From contig NC_090789.1 in assembly GCF_040054535.1 (NCBI RefSeq), positions 4,398,697-4,462,696 of the forward strand: 64,000 nucleotides of DNA, in the 5' to 3' direction. The number at the start of each line of letters is the position of its first letter. Position 1 is the stretch's first letter. Below are positions 59,063-64,000 of the stretch, piece by piece. The position numbers and the translations under genes were made by a program. Below the pieces are notes generated by a model. That model saw only the letters and a program-made list of their open reading frames with translations. It made no database searches and was not told the DNA's origin. This DNA is from Antennarius striatus (Eukaryota; Chordata; Actinopteri; Lophiiformes; Antennariidae).

Positions 59063-62000
59063 TTATTTGCATTCCATAGGCTCCACCTGTTCCGTATCCC
59101 TACGCTTCTCGTTCCCACTTTCCTCCATCGGTTCTGGTTCGTCTTCGCCATTTGATGGCGGCTGCTGCTGCTGATGCTGCTGCTGCTCTTTGCTCTCTGC
59201 AGTCTGCGGTTCTGGGATGAGGAGATTGTGCTTGACTTTTCTCAGTTCTTTCATGTTGAAGCCGAGGAGAATGGCCGACGAGTTCCTCTTCAGGCTCTTC
59301 ATGCATTTGCTTCGCTTGGTGCCGAAGTGCGCCGCCAGCTCGGCTTTGCTGAGCGACAGCCTCTTGCACAGCTCCTCAGTTTCCACTTTGGTGGCGTAAG
59401 GGTTCAGGTTGAAGTATTTGGATATGAAGTCTTTGCGCTCCTCGCCGCCGCGGCGCTCCATCAAGGTGGGCTCCAGCGCCAGCTTCACCGTGGGGTCGAT
59501 CTGAAGCGAAGGCTCTGGCGGAGGCAAGAACTTCTCCTGGTTCTTTTTGCGCATGGCCGCCGCCTTTTGTTCCCTTTCCATGGTGTTGGCCTGGATGACC
59601 TGCTTCAACACCGCCTCCAGCCTCTTCTTGGAAAGCACTTCCGCCGGCGTTTCGGAGGGCTTCGCCTGCGGCGCGGCGGGAACGACGCGGGCCGGCGCCA
59701 CCAGCTGCTTCATGGTCAACCCTTGTGGCACTTGGAGGAAATAGAGTCCAGGTGGCTGATTGACCTGCTGGATCGGTTTGAGCGGCGGCGGCGGCTGCGG
59801 GGCCGCTGCAGTTTTGGGCAGCTGTTTAGGGGGCTGTTTGGGTGGCTGTTTAGGGGGCTGCGGTTGTTTGGGTGAACAGCGGCATCGCTGGATGTGGAGC
59901 ATCACCGCCTGCTGGGTGACCTTCCCCGTGTAAACGCCGTTACAGTAGATGCACTTGAACGCCTCGATCTTGAGGATGGCGTGGATAGTGGGCGCGACAA
60001 AGTGTTTCTGCTTCAGGTGCTCCACGTGTTTGGCTTCGTTGGGAAACTTTTCGTCGCAGAAGGGACAGTAGGATGTGTTGATTTTCACCGGCGCTGGGCA
60101 AATTTCCGGCTGGTTGCTAGGCTGCAGCTTAAAGAAGATCAGGTCGAGGGAACTGGTGACGAGGGCGAGGTTGACCTCGGTTTCTCCCAGGATCTCTTTC
60201 GGAGCGGTGGTGTGAACGTCAAAGTAAGGGAACAGGATCCCTCCGGCGCCTTTGGAGTACACTCTGTACTTCAGCCTCAGGAAATCACAGTAGGCCTTAC
60301 TGGTAGGATTGTGCTGCTTCACGTGCTCGGCCAGCTGTTTGATCGAAAAGAACAAAGCCGAGCAGTACAAGCAATTCAGGCCGTGCAGCAAGTGTTGGAA
60401 GACACTTTTTTCTGATAGCAAAATCTTGCACGTTAGACATTTGACGGTTTTGTCAGGCATTTTCTTCAAGAATGCCGCTCTGGCCGCTACGCTTTCGGAC
60501 TTGTTGGAGTTGGATTTCGTCTGGTGGGCTACTTCTGTATGCATGTCGAAGACGTTAGAGGGGAACAGTTCATTGCAGAGAGGACAAGTAATCCATTTCT
60601 TAGTCGGCGGCGCGGAGTTGACCGCCTGATCGACGGCCTTGAGCGGGGCGTTTGTGCTCTGGGAGACGGGCATCGCCACCTGTAGCGGAGCGAAGGTGTA
60701 GGTGGGTAAGCCGTTCACCTTGTTGCCCGTCGGGATCAGGTGACTCAGCAGAGACTGCGACGTCAACATGGTACCTTGTTGGGTCACTTGGTTGATGGAC
60801 GCGTTTTGCGTGAGCGCGGCAGGCTTAGCTACAGATCCCGGCACCGCCGCCACGTTCGCCTGCACGCCTGACGGAATGAGGATCTGTTTCTGCTGCGTGT
60901 GAACGGAAGCCGGAGTCAAAGCCATCGGCGTCTGTTTCAGCGACGCCTTAGGCTGCTGGGTGGACAGCGTGGGAAGCTGCACCATAGACGATCCTTGGGG
61001 CAAAGCACTTCGGAGAGCTATCGTAGCACCGGGCTGGAGCAAACCTTTAGCTTCGGCGCTAGCCAGCTGCACCAGCGCCGAAGCTTGAGGTGGAAGAAAA
61101 GCTTGATTGGTTCCGGGAGCGCAGATCAGAGTCGCGCTATTTGTAGTTCCTTGCACCTGCTGTAACGCCACCACCGTCCCTGCAGGCTGACCGTTACTTG
61201 GTAACACCATGGACTTACTGTTGAATAGCTGAGGTTGTTGTGGTTTAGGAGCGATGTTTGGAAAGGTCACGAACAGGCCGTTCCCGTTGGGGGTCGATTT
61301 GATGGTGAAGTTCTTATTCTCGTAAATCAAACCCTGAACTTGCGTGCTGACTGAATAGTGCGACGGCTCAACCAGCATGTGATGCAACATTTGGTCTAAG
61401 TTTCCAGTGTTCACTCTGCACACCTTGCAGCAGTAGATTTTCACAGACGTGGTACCTTGAGTGGTCAATCTGTAACCGATATATTGTTCCGCCAAACTGT
61501 CCAGGTGCTTGAGAATGATGTGCTTTTTCATGGAAAAGATAGAAGAGCAGGGAAATCCGCATCTCCGACAGTGATATCTCTCGTTTCCTCGATGGGACGC
61601 TAAAGGCACGTCCTTGGGAGGCTGCGACTGGATGGCCATTTTGGCGTGGAAGAACAGCATGTGCTTCTTGACCACCCTGGGGTGGCCGATGAAGAGGCAC
61701 CGGGTGCAGGACGCCAGCGCGCACAGCGACTGCACGTAGGCGTGGCAGCGAGACACGTGGCTCCTGAAGTTGTAGATGTTTTGCGACGAGTACTTGCACA
61801 TGTTGCAGCACAGAGATCGAGACCGATAGGGCCACTGAAAGAACAGGAAGTCAGGGAATGAGTCGCTTCACAAACACGAAGATCGGGACGATTGAAAGTC
61901 AAGGAGTGTCATGGTTTTACCTTTTTCTGTTGCCTGCTGTGGTATCCATACGTGAAGTCAGACCAGTCTGTTTCGTTGAAGGCCTCGTCCTCATCAGAGT

Positions 62001-62708
62001 TCTTCTCAGAGTTTTCGTTGAGCTCCTGCACAGCAAGCATCACATCACACAAAGTCTAGTTAAAAAGACACTTTTTTAGAAAGGCGTTGATCATCTGAAG
62101 GCTCCAGATGCGTTAACAACATCACACCGACAGCTCAAGCTAGTGCGGTCCCAAACGATCCACTCCCATCAATTACTTTCACGCTGAATCGATACCTTCA
62201 TCTACGATTTTATGAAGGTTATTTGTATTAATAATTAACTGTCAACAGACTAAACATCCCATAAAACATTTTACTCTGAAGAGTTATGAGTAATTACAGT
62301 CCTTAGGTAACAGTTAAAATGTACAAGTACGAAGTCGAAAAGAAAAGCAGCCGTTGTAAAGCCGCTCTTCTCACTGATGACATCATGTACTCTGACAGCA
62401 CTTGTTTCCATAACAACCAGAGGAAAAAAACCCAAAAAACTTCTGGATACCATTCTTCCATTGGGTCTTTTATCACATCACGTTGCAATCCTTTACAGGA
62501 TGTCTATTTCATTTTTTTTTTTGAGTTACAAATACTACAATGAGTGGCTGATCATAAATGTCCGAGACATTTCCAGTTACTCCAAAAGATGAAAACAAAC
62601 CTTTAGCCGGCTTTGGCAGTCTTCCAGACCAATTTCACTCAAGATATTCTTCACTGCCTTGCGTGCCTTTCGGATCTTCTCGATATTTCCAACTGGAACC
62701 TGATACAT
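59063..62708 (-). CDS. adnp2: ADNP2: zinc-finger and homeobox nuclear protein
   Basis: Three coding exons, complement of 62601-62708, 61921-62025 and 59063-61834, all phase 0, give 994 aa. The start MYQVPVGNIEKIRKARKAVK matches human ADNP2 (MFQIPVENLDNIRKVRKKVK). Exon 2 is acidic. The large exon has several C2H2-type fingers, including LCCNMCKYSSQNIYNFRSH and later CPLCNELFPSNVFDMHTEVA. The segment LIPTGNKVNGLPTYTFAPL is specific to ADNP2 rather than ADNP. A Gln/Pro-rich middle, a PPKQ repeat (QPPKQPPKQPPKQ) and a C-terminal homeodomain-like region, residues about 860-930 (RKDFISKYFNLNPYATKVET ... LLGFNMKELRKVKHN), follow, then a short Gln/Glu tail. It is a nuclear, probably DNA-binding regulator. 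ADNP-family proteins associate with chromatin remodellers, and for ADNP2 itself function is less clear. Confidence 0.93.
62026..62600 (-). other. adnp2 intron 1 (between coding exons 1 and 2)
   Basis: 575 bases, noncoding. Donor CTAAAG|GTTTG and acceptor GCTGTGCAG. No other feature was seen. Confidence 0.7.
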
Positions 62709-64000
62709 TATTCCTCACGAGCCTTGTGGAGAAATAAAATAAGAAAAATAAAACTAAATAAACAAGCTCTAACGTTACGTGGCACTAACACAGTTAATTA
62801 TTCTACAGATATGAGAGTTCAATCAGATTTATATCATAGTGGTGGGTAAATGTGTTCCAGCACCAACCCTTCACAAACAGACACATGAATTATCATTTAA
62901 ACTTTTGATTTAAAAAAAAAACCCCAAACATTAAATTTGTGTATTTTTGTATCACAAACGACAAACATGGTTTACATAGTTTTGTTTCAGCTGAAACTTT
63001 GTTGCATCATAAGCTGCCAGCAACGTCCTCCGTCTTCCTCTGATTCTCCATCCTCTGGATCAGTGCTTTTGTTCCGTTTACTGTAGGGTCGTATCTACGC
63101 TATGTTAAGTTTTAATTGCCAATTTAAAAGTCCTAAAGCTACCTACTGATTTATATTTACAAGACACATTATTAACCGGTTCGGGAACTATATATTTTTA
63201 TTCTAACTGGTACAAAAACGTCAGTTCTTGGGTGGAACTTAAAACCGGAAACATTATAATATTGTTTCTGTTTGGAATGAACTGATTGGCAAAAAATTCT
63301 GGTTCAAACCCCTGGTCTAAAGAACTAGAGAGGACTTTTATTACATTATGTTATTAATCCACTGGTTGAAAGTTGACTCTTTTCCTATAAATTAGATAAA
63401 TACACTAAACATACAGTGATTTGTGGTATTACAGTATATTGCTATTTTGTCCCTTTAAGCTATGTATGAGATTATTAAAACATTTACAGTTCGATACCTG
63501 ATTTTCTATCCTATTGAATCGGATATTATTAGCAATTAAGTGAGTCATGAGTATAACCTCTAACAAAGATCGCATCCCAGAACTCCCCGACTGGAGCTTT
63601 TATCTTTGAGCTCTTTCCCCGCCTACTGATGAAAGCCCCGCCCATTTCCCAAAAAAGGAAAACCTGAAATCCGACTCCACTAAATTACTAAATTAACACC
63701 CCACCCTCTGTGGATTTCATTTGTTAATCTAACGACGTCCTTATGAACTTCTTCAGACTTGGCACGACCATTTATGTCTGCGTTTCCATAGTTACGAATA
63801 AAATTTTGGCTAATTTTGTGGGTGGGATTTGCTAACAACGTTTATTATATCCCCCCCCCTGCCCCCCAAAAAAACTTAACGTTCACATCTCTCATGCTTC
63901 AGAGAGGTGTCTTTTTCAAATTCTAGCAGTTTTAACATTTTATTTTTAAACAACTTATGTAAGTAATGCGCGAATAACACGTGCAATCGACAACGAGAAC
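62709..64000 (-). other. Upstream of adnp2
   Basis: The sequence is mostly AT-rich, with no coding signal. A G+C-richer patch at 63585-63660 with GCCCCGCCC and CCCCGCC (Sp1-type boxes) is a candidate promoter for the minus-strand gene, which would imply an upstream noncoding exon. I could not place that exon or its donor. Confidence 0.4.

Noticed and set aside
59174-59875. A 233-codon plus-strand frame opposite adnp2
   Set aside because: It is a Leu/Arg/Phe-rich antisense shadow of the adnp2 Pro/Gln and Glu-rich coding sequence, with no splice or family support.

Overview
The window is vertebrate, almost certainly ray-finned fish, nuclear DNA. It holds multi-exon genes with GT-AG introns, many (GT)n/(CA)n microsatellites, Tc1/mariner and piggyBac debris, short inverted-repeat elements and tRNA-derived SINEs. 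The reconstructed proteins are full-length orthologues of human genes. No virus-like element, CRISPR array or prokaryotic operon was seen.

Layout, left to right: (1) 1.3-3.3 kb, +, the 3' half of a grina/lifeguard-like gene with an internal deletion. (2) 4.2-9.05 kb, +, an 11-exon coiled-coil gene matching syce1. (3) 13.1-18.3 kb, -, complete fam83h in 6 coding exons (1,227 aa). (4) 18.3-30.8 kb, a gene-poor stretch with SINEs, microsatellites, a CpG-rich block and a decayed Tc1 fragment. (5) 30.8-50.05 kb, +, complete ankib1: a noncoding first exon, 19 coding exons (1,306 aa) and a long 3' UTR, with a piggyBac relic in intron 17. (6) 50.8-53.8 kb, +, snrpd1 (119 aa). (7) 54.8-56.6 kb, +, ggct (173 aa). 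(8) 58.1-62.7 kb, -, adnp2 (994 aa), convergent with ggct.

The genes do not form one pathway. They cover apoptosis/calcium membrane protein (grina), meiotic synapsis (syce1), CK1/keratin scaffold (fam83h), RBR ubiquitin ligase (ankib1), spliceosomal Sm core (snrpd1), glutathione cycle (ggct) and zinc-finger/homeobox nuclear regulator (adnp2). grina and fam83h are also neighbours in human 8q24.3, so that pair looks like old synteny.

Coding models were built by eye from splice consensus, reading-frame phase and remembered human sequences. Every exon junction listed for fam83h, ankib1, syce1, snrpd1, ggct and adnp2 keeps the frame. No new molecular system is evident. The points most worth a second look are the grina deletion, the piggyBac relic with a frame-compatible splice acceptor inside ankib1, and a few unassigned exon-like pieces between genes.
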